Origin: JBLMZI01 sp050258755
GTDB lineage: Bacteria > Bacillota > Syntrophomonadia > Syntrophomonadales > DTU052
Assembly: GCA_050258755.1 (NCBI GenBank)
Contig: JBLMZI010000005.1
Coordinates: 290,904 to 354,903, forward strand
DNA: 64,000 nt
Direction of reading: 5' to 3'
Shown: positions 1 through 9,388 of the stretch, piece by piece
Layout: every line of letters starts with the position of its first letter
Numbering within the stretch: position 1 is the stretch's first letter
Notes under the pieces: model-generated
What the model was told of the DNA's origin: nothing
The model's database searches: none
Seen by the model: only the letters and a program-made list of their open reading frames with translations
Made by a program: the position numbers and the translations under genes

Positions 1-1
1 G

Positions 2-427
2 GCCTTGATGCTGGATACCCTGGATCAGCTTGAATGGGGAACGGCGCCGCGGATACCGCAGGACCACACCCAGGCTACCTACGCCCCGCCGCTGGGCCGG
101 GATGATGAGATGATTGATTGGACCAGGCCGGCCAGGGATCTTATGAACCAGATCCGCGGCTTGTCACCGGCACCGGGCGCATTCACCGGGTGGCGCGGGG
201 GAAAGCTCAAGCTTTTTAAAACCCGGGTGATCGAAAGTGACGGCGGCAAAAGCGGTGAACCGGGAGAGATCGTGGAAGTGGGTCCGGAAGGATTTACGGT
301 CTCAGCAGGGTCGGGGCGGCTCCTGGTTCTGGAACTGCAGCGCGAGGGTAAAAAGCGGGGATCAGCCGCTGATTTTTTAATGGGTTCCCGGCTTGCGGTC
401 GGGGAACGGCTGGGCGCGCCTGACTGA
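2..427 (+). CDS. fmt: methionyl-tRNA formyltransferase, C-terminal part (5' end outside window)
   Basis: Fmt formylates Met-tRNAi with 10-formyl-THF so translation can initiate. Only the last 141 or so codons lie in the window and the frame is open to the left edge, so this is a partial gene and not a truncated one. The QATYAPPL...IDW stretch near residue 30 is the typical join between the catalytic core and the C-terminal OB-like tRNA-binding domain, which fills the rest (FTVSAGSGRLLVLELQ is the usual final strand). It ends with TGA. Fmt followed by a Zn-metallopeptidase, rsmB and rlmN is a common Bacillota order. The family call is firm despite the missing catalytic half. Confidence 0.93.
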   Translation, partial: ALMLDTLDQLEWGTAPRIPQDHTQATYAPPLGRDDEMIDWTRPARDLMNQIRGLSPAPGAFTGWRGGKLKLFKTRVIESDGGKSGEPGEIVEVGPEGFTVSAGSGRLLVLELQREGKKRGSAADFLMGSRLAVGERLGAPD

Positions 428-498
428 AAAAATAAGACTTGCTTCCGGTACGGGTTATGGCGGGTGTTTAACAGGGGGCTAGAAGGGGGAAACATACC

Positions 499-1191
499 AT
501 GTTTTTTTGGGATCCAACCTATATCATGATCATTCCGGCCATTATTCTGTCGATCTGGGCGCAGTACAAGGTGAAATCAACCTTTGCGAAATACTCGCAA
601 GTCGGGTCCAGCCGCGGAACCACGGGTGCGGAACTGGCGGCTGCCTTGCTTCGGCGCGGCGGCCTGAATTCGGTTAAAATCGAACACGTGCCCGGCGAGC
701 TGAGCGATCATTACGATCCCGGCGCCAAAATACTGCGGCTGTCCGATTCGGTGTATGGCAGTTCCTCAGTGGCGGCACTTGGGGTCGCGGCGCACGAAGT
801 GGGTCATGCGTTCCAGCATGAAACCAGCTATCTTCCGCTGAAATTGCGCAACTCACTGGTTCCGGTGGCGAATATCGGTTCGATGGCCGCCTTCCCGCTG
901 ATTCTGATCGGGATGTTTCTGCACTGGGCCAACCTGGCGTTTATCGGCGTGATCGTTTTTACGGTGGTGGTTGCGTTTCAGATGGTGACATTGCCGGTTG
1001 AGTTTAATGCCTCACGCCGCGCGGTGGCTTTATTGGCCGAGGGTGGCTACGTAACCCCCCAGGAAAAACCGATGGTGGAAAAGGTGCTTCGGGCCGCGGC
1101 TTTGACCTATGTCGCGGCAGCGGTGGTCGCCATCATGGAGCTGCTGCGCTTTGTTGTCATGTTAGGATTTTTAGGCGGCAATGACGATTAA
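499..1191 (+). CDS. YugP-like neutral zinc metallopeptidase, membrane-bound
   Basis: A 230-residue membrane protein of the Zn_peptidase_2 (YugP) family. The zinc-binding HEVGH motif is at residues 99-103, and a Glu in LPVEFNASRRA near residue 170 is the likely third ligand. Hydrophobic segments are at about 5-22, 125-145, 147-166 and 200-225, so the active site probably faces the cytoplasm next to the membrane. The ATG is preceded by an AGAAGGGGG ribosome site. The gene overlaps the rsmB start by 11 bases, which suggests translational coupling. The substrate is not known for this family; the fmt-rsmB neighbourhood is conserved but does not reveal one. Confidence 0.9.
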   Translation: MFFWDPTYIMIIPAIILSIWAQYKVKSTFAKYSQVGSSRGTTGAELAAALLRRGGLNSVKIEHVPGELSDHYDPGAKILRLSDSVYGSSSVAALGVAAHEVGHAFQHETSYLPLKLRNSLVPVANIGSMAAFPLILIGMFLHWANLAFIGVIVFTVVVAFQMVTLPVEFNASRRAVALLAEGGYVTPQEKPMVEKVLRAAALTYVAAAVVAIMELLRFVVMLGFLGGNDD

Positions 1192-2557
1192 GAAACAGGC
1201 CGTCAGGAAAACGGCACGCAGCATCAGTCTTGATATTCTGGAACAGGTTCTCCAGGGTGGCGCCTATGCCAATTTAGCCCTGGACAAGGCCCTGAACCGG
1301 TCTGGGCTCAGCGCGGCTGACCGGGCCTTAACAACCGAACTGGTCAACGGCGTTGTCCGCATGAGCAAGCACCTGGATTGGGTGCTTCAGCTCTTTTTGG
1401 CGCGCAAAGGAAAACCGCTTCATTCACGGGTTCGATTGGTATTGCTGTTGGGAATCTACCAGATTCTTTTTCTGGAGCGGATTCCGGTCTACGCCGCGAT
1501 CAATGAATCCGTGGAATTGGTCCGGCGTGATCAGCCCGGCGCTGCCGGCCTGGTGAATGGATTGCTGCGCAATGTCGAACGCGGGAAAAACAGCCTGGCC
1601 TATCCGGACCGGAATCAGGATCTGACCGCCTATTTTTCGGTATATTATTCGCATCCTGAATGGATGGTGCGGCGCTGGTTGGATCGATGGGGTCCGGAAT
1701 TGACCGAAAAGCTGCTTCAATTCAACAACAGCCCGGCTCCGCTGTCCATCCGGGCGAACCGGCTTAAAACCGACCGAAATGCGCTGTTAGAGCGCCTGGA
1801 GGCGGAAGGCGTTACAGCGGTAAGCGGAACCTTAAGCCCGGACTGTCTGGTGCTGAAGGGTCTGCCCGGGCCGATTACCGGCCTTGCGTCCTACCAGGAA
1901 GGTCTGTACTATATTCAGGGTGAGGCGACAATGCTGATCGCGCCAGCGCTGCGGCCTGCCCCCGGCGATCAGGTTTATGACCTGTGTGCCGGGGTGGGTG
2001 GAAAATCGACGCATCTGGCGGAATTGATGGATAACCGGGGAGCGGTTCGCGCAGTCGATCTTTATGAACATAAGACCCGGCTTCTTGAGGAAAACCTGAA
2101 GCGGTTGGGGATCACGATTGTCACCGGGGTGGCGGCTGATCTGCTGACGCTCGATCCGGGCGGCAAGCCGGCGGATTCGGTGCTTTTAGATGCCCCATGC
2201 TCGGGACTCGGTGTGCTTCGCCGCCGGGCCGACCTTCGCTGGCGCAAGACGCCCGAGGCGATCGCCGAAATGGCCAATCTGCAGCGAACCATGCTGGAAC
2301 AGGCGGCCCGGTTGGTTCGCCAGGGCGGCAGTCTGCTCTATGCCACCTGCAGCCTGGAACCGGAGGAAAACGAAGCGGTGACCAATGCGTTTTTGGCATC
2401 AAATCCGGATTTTGAGCCTGCCAATCTGGCCGAACGGCTTTCGGCCGACCTGGACGAAACGTTCGGGACGATCGCGCGAGAGAGGGGGCAGCTTACGGTG
2501 TTTCCGCCAGTTTTTGGAGCGGACGGCATGTATCTGGCCCTGATGAGGAGAAGGTAA
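1181..2557 (+). CDS. rsmB: 16S rRNA (cytosine-967-C5)-methyltransferase
   Basis: RsmB methylates C967 (E. coli numbering) of 16S rRNA with SAM. It is 458 residues, normal for the family. The N-terminal ~150 residues form the NusB-like RNA-binding domain. The SAM-binding loop DLCAGVGGKSTHLAEL is near 265, the catalytic PCSGLG cysteine near 340, and the second cysteine motif ATCSLEPEENE near 390. The ATG start lies inside the end of the metallopeptidase gene; rlmN begins 4 bases after the stop. This is a core ribosome-maturation operon. Confidence 0.96.
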   Translation: MTIKKQAVRKTARSISLDILEQVLQGGAYANLALDKALNRSGLSAADRALTTELVNGVVRMSKHLDWVLQLFLARKGKPLHSRVRLVLLLGIYQILFLERIPVYAAINESVELVRRDQPGAAGLVNGLLRNVERGKNSLAYPDRNQDLTAYFSVYYSHPEWMVRRWLDRWGPELTEKLLQFNNSPAPLSIRANRLKTDRNALLERLEAEGVTAVSGTLSPDCLVLKGLPGPITGLASYQEGLYYIQGEATMLIAPALRPAPGDQVYDLCAGVGGKSTHLAELMDNRGAVRAVDLYEHKTRLLEENLKRLGITIVTGVAADLLTLDPGGKPADSVLLDAPCSGLGVLRRRADLRWRKTPEAIAEMANLQRTMLEQAARLVRQGGSLLYATCSLEPEENEAVTNAFLASNPDFEPANLAERLSADLDETFGTIARERGQLTVFPPVFGADGMYLALMRRR

Positions 2558-2560
2558 GAA

Positions 2561-3628
2561 GTGGAACGAACAGAACTGTTGGGTATGACGCAAGGGGAAA
2601 TGGAAGACTTTATGGCGTCGGCCGGGGAAGCGCGTTTTCGCGGCCGGCAGGTGTACCGCTGGGTCTATGTAAAAAACACCGGCTCATTCTATGATATGAG
2701 CGATCTGCCGCGCTCGCTTCGGGAGAAGCTTGACCAGTTGGCCAGGATCTCTATTCCCAAGGTGGTTAAAGCGCGGACTTCGAATGATGGCACGCGCAAA
2801 TTCCTGTTGGAGCTGTCGGACAAAAAACGGATCGAAACGGTCGCCATCCCGCAAAAGTGGGAGGGAGGCAGAAAATACACGGTCTGCGTGTCGACCCAGG
2901 CGGGCTGTCCGATTGGATGCGCTTTCTGTGCCACCGGCCAATCCGGGTTTGATCGTGATTTGACGGCCGGCGAGATCGTCGGACAGGTCATTGTCGCGGA
3001 ACGGGAAATGCGCCGGCGGGAAAAGCACACCGCGGAGGACCGGATTGTAACGAACCTCGTCTTTATGGGAATGGGCGAGCCGCTGCTCAATCTGGATGCG
3101 GTGTTGGAGGCAGTAGCGCTGTTAAATGACGCTAAGGGGATGAACCTTGGGCAGCGCCACATGACGATTTCGACAGCCGGGCTGGTTCCAGGCATTGACC
3201 GGCTAGCCGAGCGGGAGCTTCAGCTGACCTTGGCGTTGAGTCTGCATGCAGTGACCGATACCGTGCGGAATCAGTTGGTTCCTTTAAACCAGAAGTACGG
3301 GATCAGAGACGTTCTAGCGGCAGTTCGACGGTATACAGAAAAAACCGGCCGCCGGTCCACGATTGAGTATGTTTTGCTCTCCGGGGTCAACGATCGGCCG
3401 GAAGATGCGGATCGATTGGCATCGCTGCTAAAGTCCATGCTGGTGAATGTCAATTTGATTCCCTATAATCCGGTCGAGGGTACCGGATATGATCGGCCCG
3501 CGCCGGAATCGGTCCGGTGCTTTTTGGATCGGCTGACCCAGGCCGGCATTGCGGCAACCGTTCGGGAAGAAATGGGAAACGACATTGAGGCGGCCTGCGG
3601 CCAGCTCAGAGCCCGTCGGACGACGTGA
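2561..3628 (+). CDS. rlmN: dual-specificity 23S rRNA A2503 / tRNA A37 C2-methyltransferase
   Basis: A radical-SAM methylase that makes m2A2503 in 23S rRNA and m2A37 in some tRNAs. The [4Fe-4S] motif CPIGCAFC places Cys at 116, 120 and 123. MGMGEPLLN is present, as is the C-terminal EAACGQL whose Cys (near 346) forms the methyl-carrying intermediate. At 355 residues the length is normal. The start is GTG at 2561, four bases after rsmB, with the site GAGGAGAAGG inside the rsmB tail. A gap of about 125 bases separates it from prpC. Confidence 0.97.
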   Translation: MERTELLGMTQGEMEDFMASAGEARFRGRQVYRWVYVKNTGSFYDMSDLPRSLREKLDQLARISIPKVVKARTSNDGTRKFLLELSDKKRIETVAIPQKWEGGRKYTVCVSTQAGCPIGCAFCATGQSGFDRDLTAGEIVGQVIVAEREMRRREKHTAEDRIVTNLVFMGMGEPLLNLDAVLEAVALLNDAKGMNLGQRHMTISTAGLVPGIDRLAERELQLTLALSLHAVTDTVRNQLVPLNQKYGIRDVLAAVRRYTEKTGRRSTIEYVLLSGVNDRPEDADRLASLLKSMLVNVNLIPYNPVEGTGYDRPAPESVRCFLDRLTQAGIAATVREEMGNDIEAACGQLRARRTT

Positions 3629-3755
3629 CGGTTCGGAAGCAAAAGCAGGAAATGCCTGTTTTAAATCGAATAGTTTTAGAAAAGTCGGCTTCCAGCCTGA
3701 AACAAGGCCTGGAAAGGCTTGTAAATCCAAATTCGTTTGGGGTAGGAGTGAATTC

Positions 3756-4478
3756 ATGCGGTTTGCCGCAAAGACCGACATCGGGCTGATTCGAAAACAG
3801 AATCAGGATCGTTACCTGATGAAACCGGATCAGGGTTTGTTTGTCGTTTGCGATGGCATGGGGGGGCATAAAGCTGGAGAGATTGCGGCGCAGATGGCTG
3901 TTGATGCGATTGCCGAGGCTTTTTCTACGGCCGTTGATACCCTTAAGGCCAAAGACAGCCTGGTATCAGCGATCGCTGAAGCGAACCGGAGAATCTATCT
4001 GGAATCGATCAGCAATGACGAACATGCCGGGATGGGAACGACCATTATCGCCGCCCATTTGGACGGTTTTACGCTGCAGGTGGCCAGCATTGGCGACAGC
4101 AGCCTTTTTATTGTCAGGGCAGATGCCATTGAAAAGGTCACCGAAGACCATACCCTGACAGAAAAACTGTATCGTGAGGGATTGCTGGATGCGAATGAAC
4201 GGAATACCCACCGCTTCCGGCACGTCCTGACCCGGGCCCTGGGCACTGAGGAAACGGTGGAACCCGATGTGCGGCAGCGGGCGTTGGAACCGGGGGATAC
4301 CGTAGTTATCAGCACTGATGGGCTGACTGATATGGTTGAACCCGCCGAAATCAAAGACCTGATTGTGGAATCCCAGGATATAGAGAAAGCTTTGGATCAG
4401 CTGCTTCAGCTGGCGCTGGATCGTGGCGGGCATGACAATGTCACGATGATTATGATCCGGGTTGAACGGGAGGATTAA
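3756..4478 (+). CDS. prpC: PP2C-type Ser/Thr protein phosphatase, partner of PrkC
   Basis: A metal-dependent phosphatase that reverses phosphorylation by the PASTA kinase encoded next. Metal-binding and catalytic motifs are in order: VVCDGMGGHKAGE, GMGTTIIAA, IGDSSLFI, ISTDGLTDM and GGHDNVTMIMI. I chose the ATG at 3756, preceded by GGTAGGAGTG, giving 240 residues, the family norm. The frame is open about 200 bases further upstream, but that would add an unrelated basic N-terminus overlapping rlmN. The kinase start follows the stop by 4 bases, so the pair is almost certainly co-expressed. Confidence 0.95.
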   Translation: MRFAAKTDIGLIRKQNQDRYLMKPDQGLFVVCDGMGGHKAGEIAAQMAVDAIAEAFSTAVDTLKAKDSLVSAIAEANRRIYLESISNDEHAGMGTTIIAAHLDGFTLQVASIGDSSLFIVRADAIEKVTEDHTLTEKLYREGLLDANERNTHRFRHVLTRALGTEETVEPDVRQRALEPGDTVVISTDGLTDMVEPAEIKDLIVESQDIEKALDQLLQLALDRGGHDNVTMIMIRVERED

Positions 4479-4482
4479 CGAA

Positions 4483-6330
4483 TTGAACAATCATCTGTTG
4501 GGGAATCGGTATGAAATTATTGCGAAAATTGGGGACGGCGGTATGGCTACAGTCTACAAAGCCCGCTGTACTTTGCTTGATCGAATCGTCGCGGTAAAAG
4601 TGCTCAAGGACGAACTCGCGGGGGATAAGAACTTCGTCATGAAATTCCGGAGTGAAGCTCAGGCCGCCGCGAAAATATCGCATCCGAATATCGTGAATAT
4701 TTACGACGTTGGTGAGGACCGCGGTCTGAACTTTATCGTCATGGAATATATCGAAGGCTGCACCCTCAAAGAAGTGATTCAGAAAACGGCGCCGATGGCG
4801 GACGAGGAAGTCATCCGGAACGCAGCCATGATCTGCGATGCCCTGACCCATGCGCATGCGAAAGGAATTGTCCACCGGGATATCAAACCACACAATATCC
4901 TGGTCACCAGCGAGGGGAATGTCAAAGTCGCCGATTTCGGCATTGCCCGCGCGGTTGGCGGCGGAACGGTCACTTACAGCGGAATGATGATCGGTTCAGT
5001 GCATTATGTCGCACCCGAACAGGCACAGGGCGATAATGTGGATGCCCGGACTGACCTGTATTCCCTGGGCTGCGTCATGTACGAAATGACGACCGGACAG
5101 GTTCCGTTTGAGGCTGATAGTGCGGTCACCATAGCGTTGAAACACATGCATGAGGAAGCAGTGCCTCCCTCGGCCATCAATGCGAAAATCAGTCCAAAGC
5201 TGGAGCAAGTGATCCAGACCGCGATGGCCAAAGACCCGGATTACCGGTTCCAATCCGCCCAGGAACTCAAAAACGCATTGTACAGCCAGGTGCCCCTGAA
5301 GCCGGCAAAACCGGAAAAAGGAAAGAACAAACGCGATAATGAAAGAACCCTGGTTGGTCCTGCGATCCGGAACAACCGGACGGCTGCGGCCGGGAAACGT
5401 CGAATCAGTTCGATGGGTTATGTCGTGATTATTGGCGCTCTTCTGTCGGTACTCGGTGGGTTTCTGTTCGGGATGCGGGATAATTTCTTCGGCACAGAGA
5501 TTGAAGTGCCGAACGTTACCGGTCTGACCATCAAAGAGGCTGCGGAATCTTTGGAAGACGAGAAACTCAAAATGGAAGTGAGAACCGAGGTCAACAGCAC
5601 CGATGTGCCGGTAAACCATATCGTTTCTCAGATTCCTGCCGCGAATTCCAAGGTGAAAGAGGGACGGACCATTCAGGTCACAGTCAGTAAAGGGGCCGAA
5701 GTCGTTGTCGTACCTGACATTACTGGCAAATCGATGGAAGACGCGAGTTCCATCCTAAAAGAAGAAGGCCTTTCGCTGGGGGAAGTCGGCAAGACCGAGG
5801 ACCCGGAGATTCCGGAGGGCCAGATCGCCTCGCAGTCACCGCAGTCTGGCGAAAAAGTAAAAGCTGGATCAGAGATTGATATTACGGTCAGCGCAGGGAA
5901 GACGGCTGAGAACAAAATGCGCAATGTCGTCGGCATGTATCTGTCGGAAGCGCGCACCACGCTGGTTGACGGGGATGGTTTAACCGTCGAAATTACCAAG
6001 ACCGACAGCGAATCGTATTTCCCGGGGCAGGTCATCTCGCAGACGCCGGCTTCCGGACAGAGTTTCACCAAAGGCCAAAAGGTGTCGCTGGTGGTCAGCA
6101 AAGGCCCCGGTCCGCTGCCCAAACAGGCGGCGATCGATTTTACCATGCCAGACGTGAACGACTATGCGGTGCTTTCGGTGGTTGTGCAGGACGTAAAGGG
6201 CCGCCGGGAGATCTATAACGACACGCACAGCAGCGGCTATGTTTTTTCGCGCCGAATCGAATACTATGGCAAAGCAACCGTTGTATTCTACGTGGACGGC
6301 CAGGAAATCCAATCAAGGGTTTTGAATTAG
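4483..6330 (+). CDS. prkC: PASTA-domain eukaryotic-type Ser/Thr protein kinase
   Basis: A membrane sensor kinase responding to muropeptides or lipid II in relatives; it governs growth, spore germination and cell-wall homeostasis. The kinase domain spans about 10-270: GDGGMATVYKA glycine loop, AVKVL lysine, HRDIKPHN catalytic loop, VADFGIARA metal loop. A single membrane helix (YVVIIGALLSVLGGFLF) lies near 313-330, followed by three PASTA repeats (starting EVPNVTGL, VVPDITGK, MRNVVGMY) and an extra C-terminal beta-rich segment. I prefer the TTG at 4483, 9 bases after GGGAGG, over the TTG at 4462, which overlaps prpC. That gives 615 residues. Confidence 0.95.
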   Translation: MNNHLLGNRYEIIAKIGDGGMATVYKARCTLLDRIVAVKVLKDELAGDKNFVMKFRSEAQAAAKISHPNIVNIYDVGEDRGLNFIVMEYIEGCTLKEVIQKTAPMADEEVIRNAAMICDALTHAHAKGIVHRDIKPHNILVTSEGNVKVADFGIARAVGGGTVTYSGMMIGSVHYVAPEQAQGDNVDARTDLYSLGCVMYEMTTGQVPFEADSAVTIALKHMHEEAVPPSAINAKISPKLEQVIQTAMAKDPDYRFQSAQELKNALYSQVPLKPAKPEKGKNKRDNERTLVGPAIRNNRTAAAGKRRISSMGYVVIIGALLSVLGGFLFGMRDNFFGTEIEVPNVTGLTIKEAAESLEDEKLKMEVRTEVNSTDVPVNHIVSQIPAANSKVKEGRTIQVTVSKGAEVVVVPDITGKSMEDASSILKEEGLSLGEVGKTEDPEIPEGQIASQSPQSGEKVKAGSEIDITVSAGKTAENKMRNVVGMYLSEARTTLVDGDGLTVEITKTDSESYFPGQVISQTPASGQSFTKGQKVSLVVSKGPGPLPKQAAIDFTMPDVNDYAVLSVVVQDVKGRREIYNDTHSSGYVFSRRIEYYGKATVVFYVDGQEIQSRVLN

Positions 6331-6343
6331 CACGGGAGGCTGC

Positions 6344-7228
6344 ATGACGGACGAGACACCAGCCATCGTTTTAAAACGATACAGTGGCTTTTATTATGTT
6401 CAAGACCCAACCGGGGCGATTCTGGAATGCAAACTTCGCGGCAAGCTGAAAAAAAGTGTAGTGCTGACCGGTGACCGGGTTCGAGTGACGGTTAAATCAC
6501 CCGGAGAAGGAATGATCGAAGAGATCCTGCCGCGCACCAATGAATTGACGCGCCCCCCCATCGCCAATGTCGACTGCATGATGATCGTTGTAAGCTATTC
6601 GCACCCCTCTCCCAGTATGAATTTTTTGGACCGGCTGCTGGTTCATGCCCGGCATCTGGACTTAGATCCGCTGATTGTCATGAACAAAGCCGATCTCAGC
6701 CCGACACCCGAAGCCGAAGAAGTGCTCCGGGTGTATCAGACGGTGGGATACCCGGTTTATCTGACTTCAGCCCGAACCGGTCAGGGAATTCAGGCGCTGC
6801 TTGATGCCTTGAAGGGGAGGATTGCGGTTCAGGCCGGCTCGTCCGGCGTCGGAAAATCAAGTTTAATGAACCGCCTGATCGACGCGGATACGATGAAAAC
6901 CGGCGAAATCAGCAGCAAGCTGGGCCGTGGAAAACATACGACCCGCCACGTGGAATTGATTCCGCTTCCGGTCGGCGGCTGGCTCGCCGATGCCCCCGGG
7001 TTCAGCGTGCTGGAGCTCCCTGAAATGAAAAGAGTCGATCTGGCAGGGGTTTATCGAGAATTTGACGCTTTCATGGGATCCTGCCGTTTTGCGGACTGTA
7101 TTCACGCGAAAGAGATCGAGTGCGGCGTGAAACAGGCGGTGGAAACCGGGGAGATCCCCCCGGAGCGATATAAAAATTATCTGGCTTTTCTCGAAATACT
7201 GGCTGAGAAGGAGAAAACATACCGATGA
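6344..7228 (+). CDS. rsgA: ribosome small-subunit biogenesis GTPase RsgA
   Basis: A circularly permuted GTPase for late 30S maturation. It has an N-terminal OB fold; the G4 motif NKAD (near 113) precedes G1 GSSGVGKSS (near 166) and G3 DAPGF (near 215), the permutation diagnostic of the family. A C-terminal zinc knuckle CRFADCIHAKEIEC follows. G1 reads GSS where GPS is more usual, a small change. The stop overlaps the rpe start as ATGA, so both are translationally coupled. The prpC-prkC-rsgA-rpe order is widely conserved in Bacillota. Confidence 0.96.
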   Translation: MTDETPAIVLKRYSGFYYVQDPTGAILECKLRGKLKKSVVLTGDRVRVTVKSPGEGMIEEILPRTNELTRPPIANVDCMMIVVSYSHPSPSMNFLDRLLVHARHLDLDPLIVMNKADLSPTPEAEEVLRVYQTVGYPVYLTSARTGQGIQALLDALKGRIAVQAGSSGVGKSSLMNRLIDADTMKTGEISSKLGRGKHTTRHVELIPLPVGGWLADAPGFSVLELPEMKRVDLAGVYREFDAFMGSCRFADCIHAKEIECGVKQAVETGEIPPERYKNYLAFLEILAEKEKTYR

Positions 7229-7908
7229 TTTCGATTGCACCGTCCATTTTATCGGCAAATTTCGCCGAGCTTGGGGCCGATATCTCAAAGGTTGAATCGG
7301 CCGGAGCCGATATGCTGCATATCGATGTCATGGACGGGCATTTCGTTCCCAACCTGACGATCGGTCCTCCTGTGGTAGCGGCCTTGCGCAGGACAACCAA
7401 ACTATTTTTCGACGTGCATCTGATGATTGAACGACCGGAGCAGTTGATTTCCCAATTTGTGAAAGCCGGGGCTGATTTAATCACCGTGCATGCGGAGGCG
7501 TGTACGCATCTGCACCGGGTCCTGGGGCAAATCCGGGACGAAGGGGTTCAATGCGGCGTGGCGCTCAATCCGCACACTCCTCTGCAGATCCTGGAGCATG
7601 TTTTGAACGATGTCGACCTGGTCCTGATCATGAGTGTGAATCCGGGCTTCGGCGCGCAGGCTTTCCTGCCGCTGGCGGTGGACAAGGTGCGTCGGCTGCG
7701 CAGAACCGTCGAGGAACGGGAGGCACGAGCCCGCATCGAGGTTGACGGCGGAGTCAATGCCGAAACCGCGCCGCAGTTGGTCAGCGCCGGCGCTGACATT
7801 TTAGTGGCTGGTTCATTTATTTTCGGTTCAAACGATATTGCAGACGCAATGCAGCAGTTGCGCCAGAGCGGGATCAAACGCCTGCGCCAGCGCCCCAGGG
7901 AATCTTGA
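7225..7908 (+). CDS. rpe: ribulose-phosphate 3-epimerase
   Basis: Interconverts D-ribulose-5-phosphate and D-xylulose-5-phosphate in the pentose phosphate pathway. TIM barrel of 227 residues with SILSANFAELG, HIDVMDGHFVPN (metal His and Asp), FDVHLMIERP, MSVNPGFGAQ and EVDGGVNAETA. The start ATG shares four bases with the rsgA stop. The promoter of the riboflavin operon begins within the last codons of rpe. It supplies pentose phosphate, and ribulose-5-phosphate is also the RibB substrate, a metabolic link to the next operon. Confidence 0.97.
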   Translation: MISIAPSILSANFAELGADISKVESAGADMLHIDVMDGHFVPNLTIGPPVVAALRRTTKLFFDVHLMIERPEQLISQFVKAGADLITVHAEACTHLHRVLGQIRDEGVQCGVALNPHTPLQILEHVLNDVDLVLIMSVNPGFGAQAFLPLAVDKVRRLRRTVEEREARARIEVDGGVNAETAPQLVSAGADILVAGSFIFGSNDIADAMQQLRQSGIKRLRQRPRES

Positions 7909-7934
7909 CCCCCGAATCAAGGGGATGGTATCAT
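7905..7934 (+). promoter_or_regulatory. probable sigma-A promoter of the riboflavin operon
   Basis: TTGACC at 7905-7910 and TATCAT at 7929-7934 with an 18-base spacer, overlapping the rpe stop codon and about 25 bases upstream of the FMN riboswitch. Its placement fits transcription starting just before the aptamer. Assigned by eye. Confidence 0.6.
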
Positions 7935-7961
7935 AATCACACAACAAAATTGAAAACGTTT

Positions 7962-8068
7962 CCTTCGGGGACTGGTGAAATTCCGTACCGGCGGTAAAGC
8001 CCGCGAGCCTTTATGGCAGGATCCGGTGAAATTCCGGGGCCGACAGTATAGTCTGGATGGGAGAAGGA
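7962..8068 (+). ncRNA. FMN riboswitch (RFN element)
   Basis: The conserved RFN blocks are all readable: TTCGGGG at the 5' end, GGTGAAATTCCGTACC, CGGCGGTAAAGCCCGCGAGCC, then CCGGTGAAATTCCGGGGCCGAC, the AGTATAGTCTGGATGGGAGA block and the closing AAGG. It sits directly upstream of ribD with a terminator hairpin at 8118-8142, so FMN binding should end transcription before the operon. This is the classic feedback control of riboflavin synthesis. Confidence 0.97.
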
Positions 8069-8117
8069 ACTTGGAAAGCCGCGCATACGACGTGGGGCTT
8101 TTGCTTGTGTCCGTCCG

Positions 8118-8142
8118 AAAACCCCGAAATGCGGGGTCTTTT
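8118..8142 (+). terminator. FMN-riboswitch expression-platform terminator
   Basis: AAAACCCCG and CGGGGTCTTTT form a hairpin with a 5-base loop followed by a T-rich run. It lies 50 bases after the aptamer and 80 before ribD, so it is the regulated terminator of the riboswitch. Confidence 0.85.
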
Positions 8143-8223
8143 GATTTCTTGCACCTAAAAAGTACCGAAAGCTGTGCGCCGAGGGAACTGATTGCGGCGC
8201 GGTTTTCTAGGGGAGTTGTGAGG

Positions 8224-9333
8224 TTGTCAAACGTGGAACAGCAGCATGAGTATTTCATGAAACGGGCCCTGGAGCTTGCGGCCAGGGCGTTGGGGCGAAC
8301 CAGTCCGAATCCGGTGGTTGGCGCCGTGATCGTTAAAGACGGCAAGGTGGTCGGTGAAGGCTATCATGCCCGGGCCGGCACTGCGCACGCCGAAGTCGTG
8401 GCCCTGCAGCAGGCGGGTGAGGCCGCCCGGGATGGCGTCATGTATGTCACCCTGGAGCCCTGCAACCATAAAGGCAAGACACCGCCGTGCACCGAAGCGG
8501 TCATCGGCGCCGGTATCCGGACCGTTTACGCCGCGATCCTTGATCCCAACCCGCTGGTGGCGGGCAAAGGGGTGAAGCGGCTGCAAGACGCGGGCATAGA
8601 GGTCCATACCGGGCTTCTGGAACAGGAAGCCGCCCGGCTGAACGAATTTTTCTTCAAGTTCATCACCACCGGAATGCCCTTTGTGGCGGTGAAAACGGCG
8701 ATGTCGCTGGATGGAAAAATCGCCACCCGGTCCGGGGATTCCAAATGGATTACCGGCGAACCGGCACGCGAATTTGTCCACCGGCTCCGGGATCAGTATG
8801 ACGCCATTTTGGTCGGAATCGGCACGGTGTTGGCGGACAATCCCAGGCTGAATACCCGACTGGCCTCGAAACCGGGCCGGGATCCGGTTCGCCTGATTGT
8901 GGACGGCCGCCTGGAAGTGCCCTTGGATTCGAATGTGGTGCAGACGGCGAGACAGCAGAAAACCGTGATCTACTGTTCGATGCACGCTGATCGAACCCGC
9001 ATCGAAGCGCTGAAAGCGCTCGGGGTCGATGTGGTCCCGACGACGGAAAACGAGGAGAAAATCCCCCTCGAAACCATCCTGCGGGATGTCGCCCAGCGTG
9101 GCCTGACCAGTGTGCTGATCGAAGGCGGAAGCCGGATGAACGCGTATGCCTTTGAGCACAACCTGGTGGACAAGGTTTTCTGGTTCATCGCACCGCGAAT
9201 CATCGGCGGCGCCAAAGCGATTCCGCCGGTTGCCGGCCGGGGCGCCGAAACCGTCGCGGAAGCCCTGGTGCTTCGAAATACCGAACTCACTACATGGGGT
9301 GATGACCTGTTAATCACCGGCTATACCCGATAG
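8224..9333 (+). CDS. ribD: bifunctional diaminohydroxyphosphoribosylaminopyrimidine deaminase / reductase
   Basis: Performs the deamination and NADPH reduction steps that turn the GTP-derived pyrimidine into the riboflavin precursor. The N-terminal deaminase has the HAEVVAL zinc His/Glu and the PCNHKGKTPPC cysteines. The C-terminal reductase (about 145-369) has VAVKTAMSLDGKIATRSGDS and the LIEGGSRMNAYAF region. I chose TTG at 8224, 8 bases after AGGGGAG, giving 369 residues; GTG at 8233 is possible. The open frame extends back through the riboswitch, but those codons are not expected to be translated. First gene of ribD-ribE-ribBA-ribH. Confidence 0.95.
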   Translation: MSNVEQQHEYFMKRALELAARALGRTSPNPVVGAVIVKDGKVVGEGYHARAGTAHAEVVALQQAGEAARDGVMYVTLEPCNHKGKTPPCTEAVIGAGIRTVYAAILDPNPLVAGKGVKRLQDAGIEVHTGLLEQEAARLNEFFFKFITTGMPFVAVKTAMSLDGKIATRSGDSKWITGEPAREFVHRLRDQYDAILVGIGTVLADNPRLNTRLASKPGRDPVRLIVDGRLEVPLDSNVVQTARQQKTVIYCSMHADRTRIEALKALGVDVVPTTENEEKIPLETILRDVAQRGLTSVLIEGGSRMNAYAFEHNLVDKVFWFIAPRIIGGAKAIPPVAGRGAETVAEALVLRNTELTTWGDDLLITGYTR

Positions 9334-9388
9334 TCTGGAAGCGGCGAATACTCGGGAAGTTTGTCTTCCTGGAAAGGGGAATTATTCC